Position numbers and translations under genes: made by a program
Notes under the pieces: model-generated
Seen by the model: only the letters and a program-made list of their open reading frames with translations
The model's database searches: none
Told to the model about the DNA's origin: nothing
Shown: in pieces, positions 24,191 through 36,819 of the stretch
How the letters are laid out: every line of letters begins with the position of its first letter
Numbering within the stretch: position 1 is the first letter of the stretch
NCBI GenBank assembly: GCA_028015205.1
Contig: CM051514.1
Location: 23,700,150 to 23,764,149, forward strand
DNA length: 64,000 nt
Reading direction: 5' to 3'
Origin: Mytilisepta virgata
Taxonomy: Eukaryota > Mollusca > Bivalvia > Mytilida > Mytilidae

Positions 24191-25996
24191 GTTATTTTAA
24201 TGATTCTACCTACAATTTTGGATCAGAAATTTTTTTAAAAATTAAATTATAAGGATTGTTATAAATGAAATGTTGGAACAGGTTAACTTAATATGTTCCA
24301 AAATTTAAAACATTACTTTAGTAAATGTTTTCTTCAGTATCTTGTAGATTTTGGATATATATTCAGATTTAAGGTTATTGATGTGCTATAATTAGTAACT
24401 TTGTCATTGAGAATCTTTTTCTGATGTACATATGTTGGTCATAAAAGTCAGGACAAAATAATTGTTGCAGACCTACTAACCTAAATGTGTGATAAGAATA
24501 GATTTTCCCTAAATATTTGTTATTACATATAAAAAAAATTTAAATTCATTGCAGAAGATGTATATTTCTTGTCACATTTTGATTGAGGAGGAGGTTTAAG
24601 GACTTTTTGCCTATTATGTTTGAAATACTGTCATGTTTACTTTTTAAGAAATGTTATGAAGTTTTTTGTCTGTCCTTGAACAATTAAAATTTTGAAGATT
24701 ATTTGCATTAAACTTTTTCCAGTAACGAATCTGAATTTTTAATGTAATTTTTAATTTTTAATTAGTTTATAAAAGAAAAATCATAGTTGACACAAATGTC
24801 ATATTGAATGTGGTCAGAGCATGATTTACCCTTGTCTTTTCATATGTACATACATCCGTCTTGTTTGGTTCAGTTTTTGTGTTTAGGTTCATTTCTCAGA
24901 AACCTGTATATATATGTAACTGGCCACTCTCAGACGTTTCCAATCCTCCAAAACGTGTCGAATCTTGTCTATTTTGCCAAAACATATCCAGAAATGAACA
25001 CGCTCTCAAATGTGTCCATTCTGACTAACTATGACGCGTCTAATTTTTGACGTCTTAGTCCCTATGCGACGTCGAAAACATCAAAGACAATTTCAACCAT
25101 GGCAGACAAGATTGAAGACAACAGATTTTTGATAGAGAAAAAATATCGAAACCACTGTCTAAGAACATAAATTCTGAGTCGTTTTTGGCACTGCTGCCGG
25201 AGATCAAGTAAGGCAAATAACTTGCTTCAAATTATAATTTTAGAATCAGAATCGTGATACCGGAAATGAGTTTCTGGAAAAGGGTATTGCTGTCCACGCA
25301 TCATTGGCTACACCAACAGCATATACATATTAACTGTTGAAAGATGACACATGTAACTTTAGTAGGTTCTTTATCTTATGTATCCTTGGTCTTTATTTTT
25401 TGTACATACTAAAATTGTTACCTTCTTGAGGTTTGAGTCACTGGTTAATGAGCATAGAACTATGGTAAGCTTTTTTATCGGATAGCAATTATGGCTCGGA
25501 CCACACTTAACATATGTTGTCAATATCTTATGTACTAGTATGTGTTTAATTCTTCAACCAGTACAACTCACTAACACAATTAGATGTGCATGAGACAAAC
25601 CCAGACGAGCACACCCACTGTAACATTTATCATGATGTTACCTGTGAATTATTGTACTTTTTTTTAAATGGTATTGCGAGATAATGCAAGGCATGATATA
25701 TGTGGATCAGCATTTGTAAAATTGTTTTCTAATTCATTTTATGCAATTATTATATCCCTAGTTGACAATAACAACTCCTGTCAATTAGATCACTGGTTAT
25801 CTGAAAATTTTTCTTAAATTTCTTATTTATATTATATGTATGTATGTAACTTTCAACATTAATCCAACATCTCCCTTGCTGTCACATTCAAAGTTTTAAG
25901 AACAAAAACAAAAGCGGTGTTACTTGGACTTTCGCTACGCATATACAGGTAGTGATTTTGTGTTATGAATTAATCCACCATTAACTTTTTCGGATT
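24191..25996. other. No gene recognised; dispersed repeat fragment
   Basis: Around 24808-24915 a block with CCTTGTCTTTTCATATGTAC, CATCCGTCTTG and ATTTCTCAGAAACC resembles 40395-40470 and 41105-41175. It appears to be one end of a dispersed element. The rest is unremarkable. Confidence 0.4.
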
Positions 25997-26746
25997 AATT
26001 GACAGCTTGAGCATTGTCAATTTTTCCTGTCATGGTTCAACCTTATCCATCCGTATGTCTGTCCGTCACAGTTATTTGTGGATGAACTCCTCTGAGACTG
26101 CTGATCGGATTTTGTTAAAATTTTGTAGGAATGTACTTGATCCTATCGCACCGCCATTTTGATTCGACAAATTTTACGGGACTTATGGGACTTTAACATT
26201 TTTGTTACTGTGAAACTATAAGAACATTTGTGGACGCAGCTCCTCTGAGACCACTGATCGGATTTCGTTCAAATTTTGTAGGATTGTTAGTCACCATATG
26301 TACTTGATCCTATTGCACCGCCATTTTAATTGGACAAATTTTATGGCAGTTATGCCTTTATGGGTCTTTAACTTTTTTCTGCATTCGACACTATAAGAAC
26401 TTTGTGGACACAACTCCTCTGAGACTGCTGATCAGATTTCTTTCAAATTTTTTAGGATTGTTAGTCACCACATGTACTAGATCCTATGGCACCACAATTT
26501 TGATTCGACAAATTTTATGTGAGTTATGGGACTTGAACGTTTTTGTGCATGTGACACTATAGGAACACTTTGTGGACGCAACTCCTCTGAGACTGCTGAT
26601 CGGATTTTGTTCAAATTTTGTAGGATTGTTAGTCACCACATGTACTTGATCCTATGCTGCCATCACAATAATACACATTTTGTATATATTGTGAGGCTTC
26701 GACTTTTCTCCGCGGCGGGGGACATATTGCTCATGTAGCAATCTTG
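25997..26746 (+). mobile_element. Hairpin-bounded element with about 168-bp tandem repeats
   Basis: The 5' hairpin is AATTGACA / TGTCAATT (25997-26004, 26015-26022). Then comes CCGTATGTCTGTCCGTCAC, then four monomers marked by CTCCTCTGAGAC at 26087, 26240, 26414 and 26582 (spacings 153, 174 and 168). The 3' hairpin ATTGCT-CATGT-AGCAAT (26726-26742) runs directly into CTTG (26743-26746) and TTT. Same plan as the AGCTCACC family but with unrelated sequence. No coding capacity. Confidence 0.65.
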
Positions 26747-26869
26747 TTTAAGTAACTGTTCCTTTTTAAATAGTCATTAGGACTGAGGACAGGGGACTAG
26801 ACTTTTAATACTGATCTTTAAATTTAAAATTTATGATTGTGTTCATATACATTATTTGTGTCTTTTTTA

Positions 26870-27910
26870 ATCCCCTCCCCAAAAAAGTTGAGAGGGGATA
26901 TAGTAATGCGTCTGTCATTCCGTCCTTCTGTCTGTAGCACCCTTGTGAACACTCTAGACTCAACATCCTTCAAGGGATTTTGACCAAACCTTGCACATAC
27001 TTAGTCCTTATGAATATCTAGCACTCTAGTGATTTTCAAGGTCATAGGTTAAAGGTCAAGATCACAGGGGAACTTGTAAATTCTTTATACCCTTGTGAAC
27101 ACTCTAGAAGCAACACCCTTCGATGGATTTTGACCAAACATGGCAGATACTTAAATCTAACTACAGGGTTCCCACACGACGTGGAAAACGGGAAAAGACC
27201 TGGAATTCCATTTCGAATTTTCCAGGCCTTGAAAAGTCCTTGAAATTCGGAAAAATCGCAAAAATCCGGGAAAAAACCGGGATTTAACCGGATTTGTTTT
27301 TTTCTCGTTAATCATTATTTCGATCCGCTTTGCATTGTTACTGTGACCATGCAGAAATCATTATTTGATTGCCTTAGTGTTGCTTTATAAAGGGTAACAC
27401 AAAAGGCAATTTCGCATTGAATCCGGCTACGTCTCCTGTATGTAATCTTTTGAGCGTTTTAAGTAACAGCATGTTTTGTGTTATGTTTAAAACCGACAAA
27501 ATGGCGGGACATTTGACCACAAAGGGACCTTGAAAATCATGAGAAAGCACTGGAAAACACCTTGAAAAGTCCTTGAATTTGAGAAGATTTTTTTTGTGGG
27601 AACCCTGTAACTACGTACCACTTAATTAATACTTAGGAAAATCTGGAGCGCTATTGATTTTCAAGATTAAAGGTCGAGGTCACAGGGTCACAATTGTTGT
27701 ACACTCTAGAATCAACAGCCTTCAATGGATTTTTACACCAACTTTATACAAAGTTTAAATTTATCAAGATCTAAAAGCCTAAAGATTTTGATGGGATGGT
27801 CATGAGTTCAGTGTTGAGAAGGTGATATTATAATGTTACTGCCTATCTTTCCATAATATATTTCAACATTCTAGGCTCAATATTTCCTCAGATGCATTTA
27901 AACCATGATT
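26870..27910 (+). mobile_element. Hairpin-started element with about 152-bp repeats, interrupted
   Basis: The 5' hairpin is ATCCCCTC (26870-26877) / GAGGGGAT (26892-26899). It is followed by GCGTCTGTCATTCCGTCC and repeats marked by CCCTTGTGAACACTCTAGA (near 26940 and 27090) and a third, weaker copy near 27700. The second unit is split by the TIR element at 27164-27607. No clear 3' hairpin with CTAG was found, so the right end is approximate. Confidence 0.5.
27164..27607. mobile_element. 444-bp MITE with CAGGGTTCCCACA termini
   Basis: Perfect 13-bp TIRs: CAGGGTTCCCACA (27164-27176) and TGTGGGAACCCTG (27595-27607). TAACTA is duplicated at 27158-27163 and 27608-27613. Subterminal CCTTGAAAAGTCCTTGAA occurs near both ends in the same orientation. 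It sits in the second monomer of a tandem array. CAGGG ends recall hAT elements, but those make 8-bp duplications and 6 bp is seen here, so the superfamily is unsettled. Confidence 0.8.
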
Positions 27911-28756
27911 AAATACTATTCGCAGTACACCAATTTTTGTGAATTTCCTGGAAAGATCAATCCACAAATTTAAGATCCAAAAGAAATGTGAATCATTCTT
28001 ACAATATTATCTTAGATTAACACCTAAATGGTCATTTATTGAAATTAAACAAGACAAGACAAGACAAACAAACAACAACATTGATAACAGGAAAGGTCAA
28101 CATACCAATCAATCAAAGTTTATTAATCCAATCATAGAGCCCCAAAGGAAACAGTATAATTATTCATAAAATAAAATACTGTAGAAAATAAAACAGTATT
28201 TGTTGATTGATTACAATTAAAAAAATGAAAAAAAATATATAAAATTAATGTTCATCAATAGCAAAGACTTGTAATAAATGCAATGAGATATTTTATCAGA
28301 TTGGATCAAAAACAGTTTACTTATCTACTGGTTGTAACATTTTTGCCAAATACAGTAGCTTTTTCATGAAATTAAGAACCCACGAGAATGCCCATTTTCT
28401 CCAATCCACACAAAAATAACTGAATCCACATTATCTGTTTGAATAAAAGTATACAGAATGCAGAAAACTTACTAGAATTTTTAGCAGCCCAACACAGATT
28501 TTACCAACACTAATTACAACAGTGGGTATAGTTGTCCACGTAATTTAACCCAGCAGAATATTTGCAGCAAGCTAGCGATAATAAAAGTGTCATTGCTCTG
28601 AAATCAGGCCTTGTTTTGAAAGAAAAGAACCTAGTTAAAAGATTATGGGGAGAAAACAGTAGGGAAAAGACTAAATACTGATGTAAATTTTTGAAGCCAT
28701 TTTAAGTAGCTTACCAAACATCAATACTGGGATCAATGAGTTCAGTCATTATGAAA
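27911..28756. other. No gene recognised
   Basis: AT-rich with a short ACAAG repeat near 28048-28066. No supported gene. Confidence 0.4.
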
Positions 28757-28840
28757 TTTATTTAGTTGAACATTATGAGCAAAATGCCAAATTTGGGTTT
28801 CGGTCGGACAAACTGTAAAACAATTTGTCAAGACTGTGAG
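28757..28840. repeat. Dispersed repeat, copy of 8195-8300
   Basis: Shares TTTAGTTGAACAT, AATGCCAAATTTGGGTTT and GTAAAACAATTTG with the left-hand copy in the same orientation. Family unknown. Confidence 0.6.
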
Positions 28841-29586
28841 TTCATTTTGTGCAAATTGCTTACGTAGTCATTTATTGATTATTTACTAAAACAAACTGCT
28901 TTTCACTTTTTGTGAGGTAAATATAGCAATTTCTTATTTTAATTTATTTCCAAACAGTAAAAATATGTGCATTGTGTTATTGTATTGATTTATGTTTTGG
29001 CATCTAGATTTTCAGGTTGTCTTCAGATAAACTCTTGAAAAGCTTACGTGTGTTTTTTGTCACTAACATTACAACTCTACCACTCTTTTCGTGTTTAGAT
29101 TCCATGTTTCATAGAACATAGGACAAAAAACATGTTTCTGTTGGTATGGAACATACAAAGTTATAATAAACAAAACAAAAAAGTTCCAACTTTTCTGGTA
29201 CAAACACAAATGAATTCTTGATAACATTAAATGGGAAAGATGGACATAAAACAATATAGGGAAGGAGGCAAATTTTCTGATGGATAAAGATATTATTATA
29301 GATTTGTTTTATGTTCTCATGAATTCTTTAATTTTCTCGAATCCTTCCCGATGTCCATTTCTAAGTAATCATAAAGTAAAGACAATGATTAATTGTTTAC
29401 AACAGATTTTTTAGCAACACTAACTAAAATAGTGAAATCAGACTTTGTTTTGAAAGAAAAGAAACTAAGTTAAAAGCTTACAGTGAGAAAACATAGGGAA
29501 AAGACTAAAAACTGATGTAAATTTTCTGATCCATTTGAAGTATCTTACCAAACATCAAGACATCCAGACACAAAAAATGTGTGACC
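28841..29586. other. No gene recognised; internal duplication
   Basis: Blocks near 28612-28720 (TTGTTTTGAAAGAAAAGAAC, then AGGGAAAAGACTAAA) recur near 29445-29560, indicating an old local duplication of about 830 bp spacing. No coding frame. Confidence 0.45.
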
Positions 29587-29902
29587 GAATAGAATAGAGA
29601 ATGGAAACAGATTGTGTCATAGAGACAACACGACCAAAGAGCAGAAAACAGCTGAAGGCTACCGATGGGTCTTCAACGTAGCGAGGAATCTCACACCTGA
29701 AGGCAGGCTTCAGCTGGCCCCTAAACAATAATGCATACTAGTTCAGCAAAATGGATGCCACACCAAACTCCGAAACATACAAATGAACCAAAATTGAAAA
29801 AAACACACGAGACTAACAAAAGCTAGAGGTTCCCGACTTGGGACAGGTGCAGATATGTGGTGGGCTTAAACATGTTTTGTGAGATCTCAACCCTCCTCTT
29901 AA
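29587..29902 (+). repeat. Dispersed bivalve-type repeat
   Basis: Reads AATAGAGAATGGAAACAG, GTGTCATAGAGACAACACG, CAGCTGGCCCCTAAACAA, GACTTGGGACAGGTGC and GAGATCTCAACCCTCC in order. The inverse copy lies at 8443-8735. I recall closely similar blocks widely dispersed in mussel assemblies. Broken frames indicate it is not a gene here. Confidence 0.65.
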
Positions 29903-30224
29903 GTATGGAAAGAATTCATGTTATCTGCCATGTTAGATTTGTAAAAGTTATAAAGGCCATTTTCCCCTGTATGTATTTTGCTTTAAGGCCAACTACAAAA
30001 AGGTTCATAATGCTTTTCAAATAACTTGTATAGCCTGGTAAGGTTTGGTAATAATAACCTAACAAATACCTTGAATTATTGAGAACCAGACTGCTTTACA
30101 ATAAAAAGTAGGTAATTACTTAACATTAAAATATTAAAGGCTATATGAATGAAACTAGTGGGTCTATAATCCTTTGTTGGAAGATATTGTTGTTAGAAGA
30201 TATATAAGTTTAATAAGAGTTTTT

Positions 30225-31275
30225 AACCGAATTTTCATAGGAAAATATCGGTTATTAATTTGGTGATGTACGGCGGGCGGACAGGCGGGCGGCTGCCAAA
30301 CAGTGTCTGTGCAATAACTTATGAACTGTTCAACCGAAGCTTTTCAAATTTTAATATGTTGTTACTGATGACAAAATGGAGGTCAAGTTCGATATTGACG
30401 ATTTTCACTTTCACCGTTCAAGAGTTATGATTCTTGAAAGATTAAAAAATGGCTTTTCCAGTGGTGTCCGTGTGATAACATATGAACTGTTCAACCAAAG
30501 CTTTTCAAAATTTAATATGTTGTTACTGATGACAAAATGGAGGTCAAGTTCGATATTGACGATTTTCGCTTTCACCGTTCAGGAGTTATGGTTCTTGAAA
30601 GATTGAAAAATGGCTTTCCCAGTGGTGTCCGTGTGATAACTTATGAACTGTTCAACCAAAGCTTTTCAAATTTTAATATGTTGTTACTAATGACAAAATG
30701 GAGGTCAAGTTCGATATTGACGATTTTCACTTTCACAGTTCAGGAGTTATGGTTCTTGAAAGATTGAAAAATGGCTTTCCCAGTGGTGTCCGTGTAATAA
30801 CTTATGAACTGTTCAACCAAAGCTTTTCAAATTTTAATATGTTGTTACTGATGACAAAATGGAGGTCAAGTCCGATATTGATGATTTCCACTTTCACCGT
30901 TCCGATATTGACAATTTTCACTTTCACCGTTCAGGAGTTATGGTTCTAAAAAATTGAAAAAAAGCAGTTCAAGTCGTCGTTTCCATGCAAAGGTCATTTG
31001 TTGTTGTCAAGTTATTACTTTTCTTGTGGCATATTTGTGGCCCTTCATACAGCAGAAAATGAGATATTCAGCAGTTCCATCTCAAAAATTCCAATATTTG
31101 TCACTTACTATAAATAGGAGGTCAAGATTGATTTTTGTCTTTCCATTTCTGAACCCTACAAAGCCCTACAAAAATTCATTTATATTTCTTTACTTCATCC
31201 TGTTTGGGAATCCAGATTTGCAAGCTTCATTTCCATGCCGGAAAATCTGGTTTGCTGTCATTCGACAGCCTCTTG
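30225..31275 (+). mobile_element. Hairpin-bounded element carrying a 161-bp tandem array
   Basis: The 5' hairpin is AACCGAATTTTC / GAAAATATCGGTT (30225-30253, small bulge), followed by a G/C-rich GGCGGGCGGACAGGCGGGCGG-like tract. About four monomers of 161 bp run from about 30303 to 30955. The right part is non-repetitive. The end is GCTGTC-ATTC-GACAGC (31254-31269), then CT and CTTG (31272-31275) with T after it. The 175-codon frame at 30954-31481 crosses the end and is probably chance. Confidence 0.6.
30303..30955 (+). repeat. 161-bp tandem array
   Basis: ACAAAATGGAGGTCAAGTTC recurs at 30371, 30532 and 30693 (exact 161-bp spacing), with a fourth unit near 30854 (AGTCC variant). Each unit also has TGAACTGTTCAACC and GTGGTGTCCGTGT. 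The last unit holds a 30-bp internal echo of CCGATATTGA and TTTTCACTTTCACCGTT. Overlapping 76-codon frames are a by-product of the repeat. Confidence 0.9.
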
Positions 31276-32530
31276 TTTTGTGTTATTCTGCTGACTGTAA
31301 TATTTACAGGGGGAATTTCACCCTCCGTCTGTCTTCATTTTGTGGTACATTTGTAATCGATACCTTTACGGTAGTCCACAAATATTTGTTTTTTGTCTTT
31401 AACAAAACACCAAAATGGCCATCATGTTTGCTTACAGTTAAGCATAGTATGCTATACATACATTTATACAATGGGAAGTGAATTCTTTGTCTAATTTGAC
31501 CGATCTTGACCATTAGGGTAAATTTTGTTAAATCACATCTATGTAGAATGTACAGTCTGGTAAATTTTCTGTTCAGGTATTAAATTCTTTGTACAGATGC
31601 CATTCAAAAGTCTATTTGCGACATTTATCTTCTGTTTATTTTTCTCTTACTAACAGGATTACATCTTAAATACTGGAAATTATTTGTATTCTTGTATGTA
31701 GTTTTTTTTGCCATGAAGACTAAAAAGTTAGTTGTTAAATTAACAAAGTTGAGCTAAACAGCTCTCTTGCAGTTTGAAATTTGTGAAAAGTCAAAGGGAA
31801 GATAATTCATTATTATCAATATTATTTTTTTCTCGTGCAAAAATTAATGCTCCATGCATATAAATAACTGGTTAATTTTATAGTTATTTCATTTTACTGT
31901 AAATTGGAATAATTTATGATTGCATTTTAATTTTGAAATGCCGATTTGGATAAAAAATTCCAAGGGGACCATGCAGAAAAAAAAATGATAAATTTAGATG
32001 TAATTGCTTATATATTGCAATAAGGAAAAAAATTATATTTTAATTTTTGATAGGAATATTATGTCACATGATTCACTGGAATTTCATGTATAAACCTGAG
32101 ATTATTGTGTTTGTGAAACACTTAATTTATACATTACTAATTGATGAATTTTTAACACAAAAATGAATAAATTTTTTGTTTTTAGATCTTAGAAATTTTT
32201 TGTGATAATACAGCATCCCAAAAAACTGAACATAGTAATGAATCGATTAATAGTATCATATTTCTCATCGTTTAAAAATTTCAAAATAAATTTATGTTCT
32301 AGGATGCATTGCGAAATTTTTAATTTACAGAATGGGAAATAAAACAAAAGCATTATACAATGTCTACATGACCTGGTTTGAAACTTCCTCTTTTTTGTGT
32401 CCAAAATTGTTAAATGTTTGGTAATGTTATGAAATACCAACCCATTGTTGAAATTACTCAAAAATCATAAAATGCTTAGTTAATTTCTAAGATCTCAAGC
32501 TGAATTGAGAAAAATGGTAATTTGGATTTA
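31276..32530. other. No gene recognised
   Basis: AT-rich sequence without a supported feature. Confidence 0.4.
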
Positions 32531-32786
32531 GGGCTATTGGCCAAGTGGTCTAAGGTAACTTAACAACCAATCATCACTAGCCTGTCACTCAACTGAGGTT
32601 TTCAGTTGGAATCCAGCTTGAGACCAGGTGTGTTCAAATCCAATTTTGATTGACAAGGAGATGGCTAGTTTTTCTGCCATCAGTCGGTCATTCCCTCTGA
32701 ATTTCTGCAACAATAAAAACTGGTCACCTTTGATATAGCCAACAGCACTGAAAGTGGTGTAAAATCCCGATCAATCAGATCAAACA
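32531..32786 (+). mobile_element. Old, diverged copy of the V-SINE-like element
   Basis: Aligns by eye with the full-length SINEs: GGCCAAGTGGTCTAAGG (A-box region), ATCATCACTAGCCTGTCA, TTGACAAGGA, CAACAATAAAAACTGG, and a GGTGTAAAATCC tail. The B box (CAGTTGGAATCC) and V-domain have several substitutions, so it is an old insertion. Confidence 0.75.
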
Positions 32787-33630
32787 GTTTTGGTTTTTTA
32801 CATTGTTCATTGTTAAGAATAAAAGATTTGTCAATATTTTTAAATACATTTCTGTAATAAGGCATTTGACCAATGCATGACCTATAGGGTTTTGGTATAT
32901 ATGCAATATATACTTGTAACTATTGTCCTAATAAAATATTTCCCCTGACCATTAACTGACCTATAGTTAAACCACAAACAGCTGTAAACTGTTGATACAT
33001 TGCTCAATATAATCATGCTATTTTTCCAATAATCAGAAATAATAACAGGTCTGATGGACAAAATTATTTTCTTGATTAGTTCAATCTGTATGTTATTGTT
33101 CAGATTATGTACAGATAATTAACCAACTTGTTGAAACATAATAGGTTTATAATAACTGAAATCTGAGCAAGAGTTTTATGTTTGACGCTTGACAGTAGTA
33201 ATTTATAATCCTCTTGTACAAGTATAACATGTCTGAAAGTTTTCCGGAATTTGCCGGATTTCCCGATTTTGACCATTTTAGTCTCTATATATTCCTATTT
33301 AAAATATTTGTAGTCTCTATGTATTCCTATATAAAATATTTGATACTTTTTGGCATCTTCTGTACTTTCACCCATGGTATAAACAGTGATATTGTTAGAG
33401 TGAAAATTGAGAAGTATTTTTTGCATATTTTATTTTTGATTTGGACTAATGTTGTCTGCAATTGTTCTGAAAATGCAAGGATATGGGATATGCATCAGCA
33501 AAACACCATCTCAGCAGACACACACTGACAAATGTTTAAAAAAAAATACAAATATGACTAGATATTAACTAGATGGTAGATAATCATTGAAAATACAGGG
33601 TCATGCCTTCAAACAGGCCATATTGATGAT
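32787..33630. other. No gene recognised
   Basis: Contains a short direct repeat, TAGTCTCTATATATTCCTAT / GTAGTCTCTATGTATTCCTA, near 33279-33330. The 104-codon frame overlapping it matches no family I know. Confidence 0.4.
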
Positions 33631-33841
33631 ATCTCATCCCTTACGGAATAGGCTAACACGAAGTATACTTAAGTATACTTCAATTATACAAGAAGTATAA
33701 CATTTCAACCAATGGACTACTGAACTACCTAATTTGCATATAAAATCAAAATACTTTAATTCTCATATATACTTACAAATATACTTGGAATATCTATTTA
33801 AGTAAAAGTTATTTCCATAAGGGATACTTAAGGGATGAGAT
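33631..33841. mobile_element. Short TIR element, about 211 bp
   Basis: ATCTCATCCCTTA (33631-33643) is mirrored by TAAGGGATGAGAT (33829-33841). Inside are AAGTATACTTAAGTATACTT and several further GTATAC-type dyads, so the whole block can fold extensively. No clear target duplication. Probably a MITE. Confidence 0.6.
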
Positions 33842-34659
33842 TTAGTAAAGTTGCGAAATTTTGGCCATATAATTTCTCACATAGTATAGTTCATGTCATT
33901 CTTTGTTAATGTGTAAAATCTCACATGTTTGTACAAATCCTGTCTTTTTGTGGAGTACAATTTAAGTCATGCCTGCTTCCTGATGGATGGAGCTTTAACA
34001 CAAAATAAGAAATAAGCAAATATTTGTGAATTACACTTTATAATTATACAATGTAAGTTATTGTGGTAACATGACATGAATGGTTTCTTTTTCCTCTGTT
34101 AGACTACAAAAATTGACAACATACAATTTTTACTTAAATGTATTAGCATTGAGCATTAGCCATTTAGAAAATATAGAAAATTATTTTCTCAATATATAGA
34201 CTAAAAGCAGAAGCCAAATATCTTTGAGAGAAAGTGAGTATATATGGTATCATTATGGTGAATTTTTGACCTTTGAGTAACCCTGTGTATTTCTACAGAG
34301 TACAAATGATTTCTGTTTTCTTTCCAGAGAAATTCTAAGATTCCAAAGATTATTGTTCAGTTCTACCTGTCACTATATTCTTTGCCTAATTTCTCGGATA
34401 TCTACTTTTTAAAATAAAATTTGAACATCATAACTTAAAAAAAAAAAACAAAAAAATAAAATAAGATATTTATATAACATGTCCTTTCCATGGAACCAAA
34501 CTATAATTTGAACATATAAAATGTTGCTCAGTTGACCTTTTACTACTATAACAGTTATTAACTCCCCTTAATTCTATCGGGCCTTAAATTCAGGTATTAA
34601 TGTATTACAATAAACATTGCAAAAACAACTTGACCTCTTTTTTATGTAAAACTAAAATT
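33842..34659. other. No gene recognised
   Basis: AT-rich with an A-run near 34437-34457. Nothing else supported. Confidence 0.4.
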
Positions 34660-34850
34660 CTTTGATACCAGTTTTGATGCACAAGATGTGCACATTTCGT
34701 TGATTTACGACTCATCAGTTGTGGTTAAGGCCTAAAATATTGAAAACTACAACATTAGTCCAAAGGGTTGAAAAGCAAATCTAAAAATGCGACATGACCA
34801 AAAGGGGTTATGCTGGAACCATCTAAGAACATAGATATGCACAAGGGAGA
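34660..34850. repeat. Dispersed repeat of a type I recall from mussels
   Basis: GATGCACAAGATGTGCACAT, GACTCATCAGTTGTGG, CAACATTAGTCCAAAGGG and CACAAGGGAGATAATCC occur in the order I remember for a common bivalve interspersed repeat. Only one copy lies in this window, so the call depends on memory. Confidence 0.4.
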
Positions 34851-36819
34851 TAATCCTTAGTTTTTGCAAATTTTACAATTTTGTAACAGTAAATTTTAAG
34901 TATCAGTTTTGGGCTAGTATCAAAATACTAGTAACTAATTTATAAACAAGGCTCATATTCTCAGACATAAAGTAATGGAGGTTACATAATAAATAAATGT
35001 TAAAATTCCTGTCAACAAATCTATTTAGTGTGGCCATATACACAAGAATTATATCAGAAATCTTATCTGTTATAAAAGGCTTTTCAAAAGTAGTTTGTAG
35101 CGATTCTTCTAACAACTTTTTGAGTGTGTATACATCTTATAGAGTTGTAAGACTTCTCATTAAACAATTAACCATTTAGGCTTTCATATCTTTCTTTTCT
35201 AATGCATTCAAGTTATTATTATTGGAGCAATTATTCTTTAAGATTCTGAAAAAACAAAAACAGTTATGGATCCAAAATTGTATGTAAAAGTTTCCAAAGC
35301 AGTCCTTTATCATACTTAGTCATGCTTTAATGCATGCATAATAACACATACATGTTTGCCACACTTTAGTTTTCTGTTTTGTATGTTAGTACGTCTTCAG
35401 TATACAATATAATAACCTACTTTAAGGCACAAGTGGTTTATGCTTGAGCATTAACTGACAGTATAAGGTAAGTTCCAAAATTTAAAACAATCCTTATGAT
35501 TTAATTTTTTAAAAATTTCAGATACAAATTGCAGGTACAATCATTTGAATGAATTATTTAATTCAGATATATTTAAATCGTGGACTGCCAAGTAATATGT
35601 TTGTGACATCACAATACCCAAAGTAGATTATCAAATACCTTTATCAGCCAATTAATTTGTCTGTTACAATTCAAAATATAAAGACAAGTTGGATACGAAT
35701 CTATCTTTTACGGTCAATAGGTTATCTTGACCGTATGATCCTATCAAGAATAAGAATTAATCTGAAAATTGATTTTATTTGGACTAATTGTAATACTTTA
35801 AATAGAACTAGGGTTGCAGCATATATGGGGGAAAAAGAAGACACATTATGATATGCATGGATGATTTTGTTTTGCCTCTTGTAGTTTAAATTTGCCCATT
35901 ACACTTTCTTTATTATAGATACATTTTGTGTAGTTACATCATTCCCAGTTGGCAAACTCATCCCCGGAAAATATATATTAACTCAAATACCATGTTTAAT
36001 GTTGCCAGGTGCTTTTCTGTATCGACCTTAGGAGGCTTGTGACAAGTTGTATATGACAATATGTCTCTTAATACATATCTTAGTTCATAAAAAAGTCGAA
36101 ATCTAATTACAAAAAGCAGACAAAATAAAGAAAATATTTTGATAAGTTCAAGGAACACCTGCCCCACAGGCTAATTACTAAGAGTTTAGTTTTGATGTTT
36201 TATAACTGAAAATTTGATTTAAAATTATTGACAACAATTTCTGTCTGGAAGAAAATGTACTTTTGAAAGCCATATAACTTCAGTTTCCTTTACACAAATA
36301 ACACAATTTGGTTTTCTGCAATATCCAATATTCTCCTAGAGCTGTCAATAGTCGGATCAGTTTTCTTCTGAACTTTTATGTTTGAAGTCTTCAGGCTAAA
36401 TGTTGCTTTCCTGTAGATGATGGGTTCATTTCAGACAGATTGATATTCTGATGTGGTCAATATTAATCATGGCACTTACAGCTGGTGGCAGTATCAAATT
36501 CTCAAAAAATACTGAGAAATGTAATGACTGTGTAAGTTATAGGTCAGTAATTCTATATATATGATTTGCATAATTTGAAATTCTGAAATGTAATTGGTTA
36601 AAGGCACTTCCGGTAAAGTCCTTTGGAATCTTGTTTGTGAATGAATTGGTCCAGGTTATACATCAATAAACTCTGGAAAAAATGTGTTTAAATCTATATT
36701 TATAGTGTTCAGATTATCATATCTATACCTTTAGGTTTGTAAATAGGTCTAAAAAATTATATTTGAATATTAGGCAATTTTTTGTCCTTTAAAAATAATG
36801 AAAAATTTACCTAATTTTT
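34851..36819. other. No gene recognised
   Basis: Nearly 2 kb of AT-rich DNA. No array, long inverted repeat or protein-like frame was identified. Confidence 0.4.

Noticed and set aside
30376..30949. Three overlapping 76-83-codon frames with similar proteins
   Set aside because: They are the same DNA repeated every 161 bp. The unit length is not a multiple of three, and the frames overlap rather than continue, so protein selection is unlikely.
30303..30955. CRISPR-like array
   Set aside because: The repeats are contiguous 161-bp units without unique spacers, and the context is eukaryotic.
30954..31481. 175-codon open frame, the longest in the window
   Set aside because: It starts at the end of the 161-bp array, crosses the element's putative 3' end, has no recognisable domain, and has a composition typical of translated AT-rich DNA.
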